From: Flavipsychrobacter stenotrophus
GTDB lineage: Bacteria > Bacteroidota > Bacteroidia > Chitinophagales > Chitinophagaceae
DNA length: 7,616 nucleotides
Assembly (NCBI GenBank): GCA_947372365.1
Contig: CANBTK010000078.1
Location: forward strand, 1-7,616
Direction: 5' to 3'
The notes below the pieces were generated by a model. The model saw only the letters and a program-made list of their open reading frames with translations. It had not been told where the DNA came from and searched no databases. The position numbers were made by a program, and so were the translations under genes. Positions 1 to 7,060 of the stretch are shown in pieces (position 1 is the stretch's first letter; each line of letters begins with the position of its first letter).

Positions 1-567
1 TATCATAACTACTGCCAGCGAATCGCCTGCTTTAGTTATAGCATCATAAATATCCTGTTCATCAATGGTATATGCACCTTCCCTTGGCGAAATTTCTATA
101 ATGGCATCATGCGGGTCGAAGCCATGCATGCGCACCTGTGTTTCCATAGCGTACTGGTCGCTGGGGAAAGCGCCTGCCTCCATTAGTATTTTGTACCTGC
201 CGCCTTCGGGCCTGTAGAACGACTGCATAAGCAGGTGCAGGTTTACAGTAAGCGTATTCATTGCGCAAACTTCATCCTTTTCTGCCCCAACTATAGCAGC
301 AAGCCGCTCAGAGAAAAAATGATGGTAGGAAAACCAAGGGTATTTAGCATTAAAATGCCCCTCCACACCGTACTTGCCCCAGTCTTCCAGCTCCTGCTGC
401 ATTAAAAAGGCAACGCTTTTAGGCTGCAGGCCCAGCGAATTGCCACATAAATAAATTACATCCTTCCCCTCGTGCTGCGGAAAGATAAAACGCTCCCTGA
501 AAGGGAATAATATATCGGTATTGTCAAGGCTTTGCGCAAATGCTAATGAAGCTTCAAAAGAAGGCAT
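1..567 (-). CDS. kynU: Kynureninase, N-terminal 189 residues (3' end outside window)
   Basis: Kynureninase (EC 3.7.1.3) is a cytosolic PLP enzyme that cleaves L-kynurenine to anthranilate and alanine, or 3-hydroxykynurenine to 3-hydroxyanthranilate, in tryptophan catabolism or de novo NAD synthesis. I translated this gene by hand. It opens MPSFEASLAFAQSLD, and the frame stays open to base 1, giving 189 codons of a family usually about 420 residues long. Family signatures: YLCGNSLGLQPK (39-50), the region after CAMNTLTVNLHLLM (101-114), and KILMEAGAFPSDQYA (126-140). This last matches the conserved AFPSD(H/Q)YA segment that contacts the PLP phosphate. Residues 159-189 (ISPREG, then GDSLAVVMI) also follow the family closely. 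The PLP lysine would lie beyond the window. The ATG at 567 sits about 15 nt after a good -7 box. A terminator separates it from the upstream DegT-family gene, so it probably has its own transcription unit. Confidence 0.93.
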   Translation of the reverse strand, partial: MPSFEASLAFAQSLDNTDILFPFRERFIFPQHEGKDVIYLCGNSLGLQPKSVAFLMQQELEDWGKYGVEGHFNAKYPWFSYHHFFSERLAAIVGAEKDEVCAMNTLTVNLHLLMQSFYRPEGGRYKILMEAGAFPSDQYAMETQVRMHGFDPHDAIIEISPREGAYTIDEQDIYDAITKAGDSLAVVMI

Positions 568-582
568 GAAAAATTGTTTGTG

Positions 583-613
583 CAAAAGTAATGTAGATAG
601 CCGAAACTTAAAA
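583..613 (-). promoter_or_regulatory. Bacteroidota-type promoter for kynU
   Basis: Read on the minus strand, TACTTTTG (590-583) is a perfect TAnnTTTG -7 element. TTTT (613-610), 19 bp upstream, is a 3-of-4 match to the -33 TTTG element. The kynU ATG at 567 lies 15 nt after the -7 box, implying a very short leader. No Shine-Dalgarno sequence is visible, which is normal for the phylum. Confidence 0.6.
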
Positions 614-671
614 TTGTTATGGTTCAATACTGGGGCATCGGATGAAAATGGTTTGGGGCACTGCCACCTAT

Positions 672-708
672 AAAAAAGTAATGCCACGCCTATGTAGCGT
701 GGCATTAC
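672..708 (-). terminator. Intrinsic terminator after the DegT-family gene
   Basis: The arms at 678-689 and 697-708 (GTAATGCCACGC and its exact complement) form a perfect 12-bp stem with a 7-nt loop. On the minus strand the stem is followed at once by TTTTTTATA (677 downward). On the plus strand no T-run follows, so it terminates leftward transcription only. It lies 45 bp past the stop of the DegT-family gene and upstream of the kynU promoter, separating the two units. Confidence 0.9.
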
Positions 709-723
709 CCCTTAATTATTTAA

Positions 724-742
724 CAGGTGCATGAGGCACCTG
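724..742. other. Small perfect hairpin between the DegT-family stop and its terminator
   Basis: CAGGTGC (724-730) and GCACCTG (736-742) pair perfectly as a 7-bp GC-rich stem with a 5-nt loop. It begins 11 bp past the stop codon. No T-run follows on either strand, so it is not a complete terminator by itself. It may protect the mRNA 3' end or pause polymerase before the stronger hairpin at 678-708. Confidence 0.45.
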
Positions 743-753
743 CACTATTTGCA

Positions 754-1959
754 TTATAAGCCCTTCATAAACACTGTAACGCTTTCCATTACATGTGCTA
801 TCTGCTCTTCGCTAAGGCCATGGTGGCAAGCTAACAGCATACCGCCGCGCATTACCTTATCTGATTCTGGGTAACCGCCTGATGCTTTTTTGCAATCAAC
901 ATTTTTGAAGCCCGGCTGGCGCAGGATATTGCCTGTAAATACAGTGCGGGTCTGGATATTCCTCTTTTCCAGGAATATCTGCAGGTCGCGGCGTATGAAT
1001 GGCGCTGTTTCGCGGATAGTAGAGGCATATGCCAACCAACCTGTACGGGAATCAGGCAATTGTTTAGGCAGTATAAAGAACTCTTCGTACTGTGCAAAGA
1101 ATTCGCGCATACGATTGTAATTCGTGGTACGGGTATCAAGATTGTAACCCAATTTATTAAGCTGCACCACGCCAAATGCAGCGCCCATTTCAGATGGTTC
1201 TATGTTATAGCCCGGCTCTTCAAATACAAACTTAGCATCATATGGAATGCCATCAACTTCTACGTTAAAGCGGTTTTCAATTTTTTCTGATTCCACAAAT
1301 AAAGAAGATGACCTACCCCAGCTGCGTAATAAACGGCCGCGGTCATAATGTGCATCCTGGTTTACGCAAAGCATACCGCCATTGCCGCCACAGTTAATGA
1401 TGTGGGAGCCATAGAAACTGGTAGTGCTCATATCGGTAAACCTGCCCGATGAAAGGCCGCCTATTTCAGCGCCCAATGTATCGGCAGAGTCTTCCAGTAC
1501 AAAAAGGTTGTGCTTGTCAGCTATTTCGCGCAGTACCTGCCAGTCAGGGAGGTTGCCCATAAGGTTAGGGATAATCATTGCCTTTGTTTTGGGCGTAATC
1601 ATCTCTTCCACCTTATTAGCATCCAGGTTATAAGTACCTTCTTCCACATCAATGAATGCAGGAATCCAGCCTTTTTTAACAATAGGGGCTACTGTTGTAG
1701 AGAAGGTAAGCGCAGGTGTAATGATTTCGGCACCTGGTTCATAGTTCATAAGGTCAGCAGCCAGGTAAAGGGCTGAAGAGCCGCTATTAACCATTATGCC
1801 GTACTTCTTATTATAAAGCGCTGATATGCGCTCTTCCATTTCACGGACATTTTTGCCCATCTGGGTTGATGTGCGCAGTACGTTTACAACTGCTGCCACT
1901 TCTTCTTCGCCGTGTACGGTCCTACCGTAGGGGACGTGTATATAATCTGTTTGTGCCAT
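754..1959 (-). CDS. DegT/DnrJ/EryC1-family PMP-dependent sugar 3-dehydratase (ColD-like)
   Basis: This is a 401-residue fold-type I PLP/PMP protein of the DegT/DnrJ/EryC1/StrS family, a normal length. Visible landmarks are the phosphate-binding turn NSGSSAL (58-64), LEDSADTLGA (155-164) whose Asp157 should hold the cofactor pyridine nitrogen, and SFYGSHIINCGGNGGML (181-197). In aminotransferases of the family the latter carries the Schiff-base lysine (GNK or ATK). Here it is His186, as in ColD (GDP-4-keto-6-deoxymannose 3-dehydratase) and RfbH/E1. The stretch YDAKFVFEEPGYNIEPSEMGAA (about 240-261) is also ColD-like. RfbH has an iron-sulfur cysteine cluster after WGR; here the sequence is WGRSSS (214-219), so a cluster is unlikely. 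The likely role is C3 deoxygenation of an NDP-4-keto-6-deoxyhexose for surface polysaccharide; the exact sugar is unknown. No sugar genes are adjacent and it appears to be monocistronic. Confidence 0.85.
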   Translation of the reverse strand: MAQTDYIHVPYGRTVHGEEEVAAVVNVLRTSTQMGKNVREMEERISALYNKKYGIMVNSGSSALYLAADLMNYEPGAEIITPALTFSTTVAPIVKKGWIPAFIDVEEGTYNLDANKVEEMITPKTKAMIIPNLMGNLPDWQVLREIADKHNLFVLEDSADTLGAEIGGLSSGRFTDMSTTSFYGSHIINCGGNGGMLCVNQDAHYDRGRLLRSWGRSSSLFVESEKIENRFNVEVDGIPYDAKFVFEEPGYNIEPSEMGAAFGVVQLNKLGYNLDTRTTNYNRMREFFAQYEEFFILPKQLPDSRTGWLAYASTIRETAPFIRRDLQIFLEKRNIQTRTVFTGNILRQPGFKNVDCKKASGGYPESDKVMRGGMLLACHHGLSEEQIAHVMESVTVFMKGL

Positions 1960-1976
1960 TGGGAAAGATTAGGTTG

Positions 1977-1984
1977 CGAAAGTA
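1977..1984 (-). promoter_or_regulatory. Probable -7 box for the DegT-family gene
   Basis: TACTTTCG (1984-1977 on the minus strand) matches TAnnTTTG with one change (T to C). It lies 17 nt before the ATG at 1959. No convincing -33 TTTG stands 19-21 bp upstream, so the call rests on the -7 box and its position. Confidence 0.4.
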
Positions 1985-2142
1985 ATATTTAGATGTGGAA
2001 TATTAAGGTTAAAAAATGTTATTACCCTATTTATGTTGGCTATTATATAGCTATTACAAGCCCATACGGGTATTTAGGACTGGCGTACCTCTGTAACAAG
2101 CCCAATAGCAGAAAATATGTATGCCTAATACACTGGCTGCCA

Positions 2143-2176
2143 TAAACAAAACCGGTTTGGAGTATATCCAAACCGG
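2143..2176 (-). terminator. Intrinsic terminator after the T9SS surface-protein gene
   Basis: CCGGTTTGGA (2152-2161) and TCCAAACCGG (2167-2176) form a perfect 10-bp stem with a 5-nt loop. On the minus strand the T-rich tract TTTTGTTTA follows. It starts 30 bp past the stop codon at 2206 and ends the receptor/T9SS-protein unit before the DegT-family promoter. Confidence 0.85.
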
Positions 2177-2205
2177 CTGTATCTGTACAATCTAACTATA
2201 AAATT

Positions 2206-4077
2206 TTACTTTGTTACACTGAACCTCATAATCTTGTGTTTGCCATCGGACATTACAGATATAATGTACATGCCGTTAGCGATATCGTTTGTATTGAAAT
2301 CGTAAGACTGTGTGCCTGGGGCAGCTGGGCCATTGAATATTGACTTTACAACTTTACCAGAAAGGTCAAGAATATCAACCTTTACCATACCAGAGTGGTT
2401 AACTTCTACAGTTACTGTAGCTGACTCACCAGCTGGGTTAGGGAATACCTTTACAACCTGAGATGCTGGGGTAGCAACGTTAGTAACAACTAAATGGCTG
2501 TCAACCGGAGGTGCTGTGTAGCAAATAGTGTCATAAGGCTCGTTAAGTGGGTCAAAGCTGCACCATCCTGCCATCCAGTTATCGTTACCTGCTGCAGTAC
2601 GGCCGAAAGCGCCTACATAGTTAGTACGTGTAAAGAACGCATCGTTAGCTTTGGTAGTAGCAAAATCAGGGGCAACTGTAGGAACGTTGTAAGTAGATGG
2701 GCTTGTAGTATCGTAGTTGATAGGTAAGTTCGGGTCATAAACATCAACTGTAGAACCCCAGCTTACGAAATTTTTAGTACCATAAACGATTGGTGAAGTA
2801 CTGTTAGGGGTAAGAACCGGGTTAGTAGAGCTGAATGGGTTACCTAACTGCAAAGCAGAAACTGTACCGTAAACTTTGTTATGGAAAGCGCTGTTATAAA
2901 GGAAAGTAATAGGGCCTGCAAAACCTGTAGCAGATGCCCAGCCAGATGTGTCAGAATTTGCTGTAGTAGGCGTTAAAGAACGAGCTCCGTTGAAAACATA
3001 AACTATGTCTTTAGGGTTAGGCGTTGAGTTGTTTGAAGTACCCGCGATGATGTTGTTCCTGAAGTTAAGGATACCGTTGCCGATGTTAGCAATAGTAGAA
3101 CCGTAAGAAGTAGAAGACTCATCAACCAGTACGCCACATGGCCAACCTGCAATAACACTGTTTACAATGCTGATAGCACTACCACGGCGTATGTGCGCAC
3201 CAGCTACGTAGTTAGCATCATAAGCTGTAGAGCCAGGGTTAACAATAGGGCCTACAATTGTAGCATTAGAGAACACGCATTTAGAAACGTGGTCAGTATC
3301 AGCTAAACCTGAAATAGTACCGCTCAAATAGCTATCGCTTTCAAAACCTTTTGAACCGCTCTGGTCAGCTGCATATGGGTCACGAAGGCCAACGATGAAC
3401 TGGTTTTTGCCGCTATAACCGTTATCAGTATCGTAATCGTCATCCCATCCGTAAGCTGCAACCAGGTATTTAGTGTTTACTGTACCACCAAAATACTCAT
3501 AGCTATCATCGCCGCTGTAAGAAACCTGGATGTGGTCAATCTGAGTGCCGTTACCTACACCGCAGAATGTAAGGCCATTCACCTCATTGTTAGGTGAAAA
3601 TGCGATACCACCGAATTCAATACGCACGAAGTGCATTTCGCCGCTGTTATCATTAGCGTCGGTACCACCATAGAAAGAACGTGGGCCGCCTTCAACCTGA
3701 GCCTGGCCTGCGCTCCAATTCACAGGAGACTTACCACATAAAATGATACCACCCCAGTCGCCGTAAGAACGGCTGCCTGGTGCCTGGTTTGATGTAAATA
3801 CTACCGGATGGGTAACAGTACCCATTGCCATGATTTTAGCGCCACGCTCTACTATCAATGCACCCTTGGTAGGTTTGTCGCCTTTAATAATACAACCTGC
3901 ATCAATGGTAAGCGTAGCACCTGCAGTAACATATACGTAGCCTTTCAGCAGGTATTGTTTGTCACAAGTCCAATGGGTGTTAGTAGAAATACTATCCTGT
4001 ACTGCAACTACAGAATAAGCCTGTGATTGGGTTAAACCCGCAACTACCAGACAAAGAGAAAGAAAAATTTTCTTCAT
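2206..4077 (-). CDS. T9SS-exported beta-helix-like surface protein, partner of the TonB receptor
   Basis: This 623-residue secreted protein has a clear signal peptide (1 to about 20, MKKIFLSLCLVVAGLTQSQA). Residues 35-310 have the short-strand, Gly/Asn/Asp-rich texture of a right-handed beta-helix: YVTAGATLTIDAGCIIKG at 49-66, then GDWGGIILCGKSPVN at 106-120. Acidic motifs follow at 189-194 (GDDSYE), 211-219 (WDDDYDTDN) and 244-250. A conserved-looking patch NYVGAFGRT...NDNWMAGWCSFDP spans 486-510. Residues 541-623 are a textbook type A T9SS sorting domain: VFPNPAGES, VDILDLSGKVV, NGMYIISV and a final IMRFSVTK. It is therefore likely released or anchored at the cell surface. From memory, proteins of this kind recur beside TonB receptors and are sometimes mislabelled multidrug transporters; nothing here resembles a transporter. 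Biochemical function is unknown; ligand binding for the upstream receptor is inference. The start is fixed by the signal peptide. Confidence 0.85.
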   Translation of the reverse strand: MKKIFLSLCLVVAGLTQSQAYSVVAVQDSISTNTHWTCDKQYLLKGYVYVTAGATLTIDAGCIIKGDKPTKGALIVERGAKIMAMGTVTHPVVFTSNQAPGSRSYGDWGGIILCGKSPVNWSAGQAQVEGGPRSFYGGTDANDNSGEMHFVRIEFGGIAFSPNNEVNGLTFCGVGNGTQIDHIQVSYSGDDSYEYFGGTVNTKYLVAAYGWDDDYDTDNGYSGKNQFIVGLRDPYAADQSGSKGFESDSYLSGTISGLADTDHVSKCVFSNATIVGPIVNPGSTAYDANYVAGAHIRRGSAISIVNSVIAGWPCGVLVDESSTSYGSTIANIGNGILNFRNNIIAGTSNNSTPNPKDIVYVFNGARSLTPTTANSDTSGWASATGFAGPITFLYNSAFHNKVYGTVSALQLGNPFSSTNPVLTPNSTSPIVYGTKNFVSWGSTVDVYDPNLPINYDTTSPSTYNVPTVAPDFATTKANDAFFTRTNYVGAFGRTAAGNDNWMAGWCSFDPLNEPYDTICYTAPPVDSHLVVTNVATPASQVVKVFPNPAGESATVTVEVNHSGMVKVDILDLSGKVVKSIFNGPAAPGTQSYDFNTNDIANGMYIISVMSDGKHKIMRFSVTK

Positions 4078-4103
4078 AAAAATACCTTTTTTATTATTTA
4101 GTG

Positions 4104-4111
4104 CAAAAGTA
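4104..4111 (-). promoter_or_regulatory. -7 promoter box of the T9SS surface-protein gene
   Basis: TACTTTTG (4111-4104 on the minus strand) is a perfect TAnnTTTG element, 26 nt before the ATG at 4077. No -33 TTTG is present. The 11-bp hexamer array ends 15 bp upstream, so the promoter probably depends on an activator. Confidence 0.65.
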
Positions 4112-4120
4112 CCGGACGAA

Positions 4121-4181
4121 TGTTACGGCATGATTAAGAGTATGTTACGCAAAAATCAACCTATTGTTAAGCTAGTGTAAA
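4121..4181 (-). promoter_or_regulatory. Pho-box-like operator: six hexamers on an 11-bp grid
   Basis: Reading downstream on the minus strand, hexamers begin at 4181 (TTTACA), 4170 (TTAACA), 4159 (TTGATT), 4148 (GTAACA), 4137 (TTAATC) and 4126 (GTAACA), each exactly 11 bp apart. Against TTAACA they match 5, 6, 3, 5, 4 and 5 of 6 bases. The last begins 15 bp upstream of the -7 box start. A TTnACA hexamer with 5-bp spacers is the known pattern of Bacillus PhoP boxes, and 11-bp direct repeats are typical of PhoB. The first hexamer begins 4 bp after the receptor stop codon, leaving no room for a terminator, so read-through from the receptor gene is also possible. Confidence 0.6.
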
Positions 4182-4185
4182 CAAA

Positions 4186-7029
4186 CTAGAAGTTAATTTT
4201 TACACCGAGGGTATAGTACCTGCCGGGGCTGTATAATTTATACTGCCTGTCAACTGATTTCGGGTCGAATTTATCATCACGGTTAATATCCTTCAGGAAA
4301 GATACTTTTGAATCAAGAAGGTTCTGAACACCGAAATTCAACACGTAGTGCTTTTTGAAAAGCTTTGAAATGGTAAAGTCAAGGCTCTGAAATGGCACTT
4401 CGCCAATGCTTTCGCCTGAGTTTTCGGTAGTACCAGTTGCATAAAGCCTTGCACCGCTAACGTTGTAGAGTACGGAACTTTTAAGGCCCACCTTATCGTT
4501 CTGGTAGTAGGCGCCCAGGTTAATGAGGTAAGGCGACTGGCCCTGCAAAGTAGCTTTAGGGATCTGGAAGTGCTTAACTGTTGTATCAATAAGCGCTTCA
4601 CTTTTTGACAAAGCAAGGTTACCCACAAAAGTTATGTCTTTAAAGAATTTCGTACCCAGTTTGTTGTCAATGAAAACAAGGTTTTTACGAACGTCTAACT
4701 CAAAACCAGCACAATAAGCTGTGCTGCCATTGATGAAGGTGATTGTCTTATTATCCCCACTGGTACCAAAATCAATTACCCTCTGTATGGCATGGTTAAT
4801 CGACTTGTAGAACACACCTACATGTATCATTTCGCCGGGTGAAATATAATACTCGTAGCGCAAGTCAAAGTTATGTATCTCAGCTACTTTAAGTGTATCG
4901 CCATTAGGTGATGAGTTGGTTTGGTAGAGCGCACCTTTTATAAGGTTCAGTTCTTCAAAGTCATAATAAACAACCGGGGCAAATTCCCTGAATTCTGGGC
5001 GGTTAAGTGTTTTACCATATGCACCCCTCAATAAACTCTTGTCATTGAAATTATAAGTTAAGTTAACCGATGGCAAAAGGTAGTTAGTCTTAAATTCCCT
5101 GTTGACAGTATCCGTACTCAGGTAACTTTCGATTGCCTGCACGTTATGTTCATTCCTTACGCCAGCAACTATATTAAATTTCTTGCCTATCGGGACGTTT
5201 ACTGAGATGAAACTGGAAATCATATCATTTTTTGCAGTGTACCTGTCGTATGAATCAGTGCCTTCGTCAATAACGAAACTCTTCTTACCGCCAACATTAG
5301 TATCAGCAAAAATTAAGTTGATTGGCAACTTTAGCAATGAATCGGCATGCACACCATTGACACCCGCCTTATTAATAGTGTAGCTGAACTTCCTGATGTT
5401 AAGCGCCCTGCGCTTCATTTCAATATAATTGCCTGCATTGACAATGAAACTAAAATCTTTGGTAACATTGATTTTCTGGGAGAACTGATGGTTAAAACTG
5501 TATGTTTTTTCATACAATGCAGAATAATACCTACCACCGCCGAAATTTACGTCAACCGCTGATGTTACAGCTGCTTTGTAAACGGTGTCTTTGCCACTCA
5601 TGGTGTACTTAATCCTCCTCAGGTTAGGCTGGTTCTTAAACACATCGTTGTAGCCGAACGTCCAGTTGTACTTGCGTGAGTCATCCTTGCTTTTGTGGCT
5701 GCCGCCCAACTGTGTTGAATACGTAGCCTTGCTATCGTAGCCCATTGCATACCCGAGCTCTGGGGTTTGGTCTGTGTCATTGCCTGTTTTGCGCACCAGC
5801 AAGCTAGAGCGGCCAATTTGGCTATAGAGGTTTTTGAATTCAATTTTGGTATTGCCCATTGCAAAACCTACGTTATCTAACAAACCTACACTTACATTAT
5901 TATAATAGATATGGTCATTATAGTCGTAGTTCCTCGATTCGCTGGTATCCCAGTCTTGCCTGTTAGAAACGTATGAAGTGTTCGTATTGGCATAAGTAAT
6001 GCCAAATGTATTGCCTACTTTAAATTTATTAAATTTATGGCCACCTGTATAAGACATAGCAAAACGCTTATCAGGCTCAGCAGTTTTATTTTTAATAACC
6101 CAGTCGTTGCCAAACGCTTTCGATTCGGCCATGTGGTTTTCAGTGGTGCTTGATTTGTTTATCCTGTCAGGAGTACCTGCGGGCAAGCTGCGGCTGCCAT
6201 CGTCATAACCCAGCCAATCAGTTTTCGATGCCTCATTATACATAAAGTCTTTTCCCGTAGTGCCTGCCCTGCTAGACGTCTGCAGGTTTACCATCAGCGA
6301 ATTTTTATCCTGCAAAGTGGTGGTATATACTTTTACCATGCCACCTGCAAAGTCGCCTGGCAGCTCGGGCGATGGTGTCTTAAATACCAATATCCTGTCT
6401 ATAAGGCCGCTCGGTATAATATCGAAAGAGAAAGATTTTTTATCCGATTCGCTGCTTGGGGCACCTGCATCGTTAAGCCAAACAGTATTGTAACGGTCTG
6501 GCAAGCCACGGATAACCACAAAACGGTCGTCCTGTATAGATACGCCGGGTATGCGTTTTACCACATCGGCAGCGTTCCTGTCCATTGATTTAGATATCTG
6601 CGACGAACTGGTGCCGCTTACTACCGAATTGCTCTGCTTGATTTCGTTGATAACCGCATTCTCGGTGTTAGTAATGCGTTTTGCCTTAATCTCGGCAGTT
6701 TTAAGTTCGGCAACTACCTCATTCATCCTTACGTCAAGGGTTATGTCCTTGCCCTTTTCTGCCTTTACAGCCCTTACTTCAGCCGAATAGGAATAGTAGT
6801 TAAACGTAAGCGTGTAATCACCTTCTTTTAGGGTAATCTCGTATTTGCCGTCAATGTCGCTGATTGCGCCGCCTTTAGGCCCGTTAACTGTATCAGCGCC
6901 TTTGTACGATACGATAACGCCAACTAGCGGAGAACCATTTTTATTATCAACTATGGTACCTTTAATGGTGGCTGCAAATGATTGTGAAGCAATGAAAAGG
7001 AATAGAAAAGGAAGGAAAAGTTTGGACAT
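4186..7029 (-). CDS. TonB-dependent outer-membrane receptor with carboxypeptidase-regulatory-like domain
   Basis: This outer-membrane active transporter (947 residues from the chosen start) imports a substrate using TonB/ExbBD energy. Order of parts: signal peptide 1-19 (MSKLFLPFLFLFIASQSFA), carboxypeptidase-regulatory-like beta-sandwich at about 22-104 (IKGTIVDNKNGSPLVGV onward), a linker, and a plug at about 120-240. The plug contains NAADVVKRIPGVSIQDDRFVV, RGLPDRYNTVWLNDAG and ELPGDFAGGMVKVYT. The beta-barrel runs to the end, closing with YYTLGVKINF and the terminal Phe typical of barrel insertion. It is not a typical SusC and no SusD follows; instead the next gene encodes a T9SS surface protein. 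The frame is open to an ATG at 7074 (962 residues), but that start adds 15 charged residues before the signal peptide and overlaps the promoter, so 7029 is preferred. The substrate is unknown; the upstream operator hints at phosphate or organophosphate. Confidence 0.9.
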   Translation of the reverse strand: MSKLFLPFLFLFIASQSFAATIKGTIVDNKNGSPLVGVIVSYKGADTVNGPKGGAISDIDGKYEITLKEGDYTLTFNYYSYSAEVRAVKAEKGKDITLDVRMNEVVAELKTAEIKAKRITNTENAVINEIKQSNSVVSGTSSSQISKSMDRNAADVVKRIPGVSIQDDRFVVIRGLPDRYNTVWLNDAGAPSSESDKKSFSFDIIPSGLIDRILVFKTPSPELPGDFAGGMVKVYTTTLQDKNSLMVNLQTSSRAGTTGKDFMYNEASKTDWLGYDDGSRSLPAGTPDRINKSSTTENHMAESKAFGNDWVIKNKTAEPDKRFAMSYTGGHKFNKFKVGNTFGITYANTNTSYVSNRQDWDTSESRNYDYNDHIYYNNVSVGLLDNVGFAMGNTKIEFKNLYSQIGRSSLLVRKTGNDTDQTPELGYAMGYDSKATYSTQLGGSHKSKDDSRKYNWTFGYNDVFKNQPNLRRIKYTMSGKDTVYKAAVTSAVDVNFGGGRYYSALYEKTYSFNHQFSQKINVTKDFSFIVNAGNYIEMKRRALNIRKFSYTINKAGVNGVHADSLLKLPINLIFADTNVGGKKSFVIDEGTDSYDRYTAKNDMISSFISVNVPIGKKFNIVAGVRNEHNVQAIESYLSTDTVNREFKTNYLLPSVNLTYNFNDKSLLRGAYGKTLNRPEFREFAPVVYYDFEELNLIKGALYQTNSSPNGDTLKVAEIHNFDLRYEYYISPGEMIHVGVFYKSINHAIQRVIDFGTSGDNKTITFINGSTAYCAGFELDVRKNLVFIDNKLGTKFFKDITFVGNLALSKSEALIDTTVKHFQIPKATLQGQSPYLINLGAYYQNDKVGLKSSVLYNVSGARLYATGTTENSGESIGEVPFQSLDFTISKLFKKHYVLNFGVQNLLDSKVSFLKDINRDDKFDPKSVDRQYKLYSPGRYYTLGVKINF

Positions 7030-7043
7030 TATTTTTTTTGGCA

Positions 7044-7051
7044 CGAAATTA
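7044..7051 (-). promoter_or_regulatory. -7 promoter box of the TonB receptor gene
   Basis: TAATTTCG (7051-7044 on the minus strand) matches TAnnTTTG with one change, the same T-to-C variant seen before the DegT-family gene. It lies 14 nt before the preferred ATG at 7029, with an A-rich leader. It would fall inside the coding region if translation began at 7074. Confidence 0.5.
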
Positions 7052-7060
7052 AATTCATGC

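Noticed and set aside
1994..2022. TCCACA, TTAACC and ATAACA hexamers upstream of the DegT-family gene, possibly a third operator array
   Set aside because: They start at 1999, 2012 and 2022 on the minus strand, spacings of 13 and 10 bp, so they do not fit an 11-bp grid. AT-rich intergenic DNA gives such hexamers by chance.
2056..2104. Direct repeat ACAAGCCCA (2056-2064 and 2096-2104)
   Set aside because: Two 9-bp copies 40 bp apart with no further similarity; no mobile-element ends or target duplication around them.
2206..7029. A SusC/SusD polysaccharide-utilisation locus
   Set aside because: The second protein has a T9SS sorting domain and no lipoprotein signal or SusD features, and no glycoside hydrolase is present in the window.
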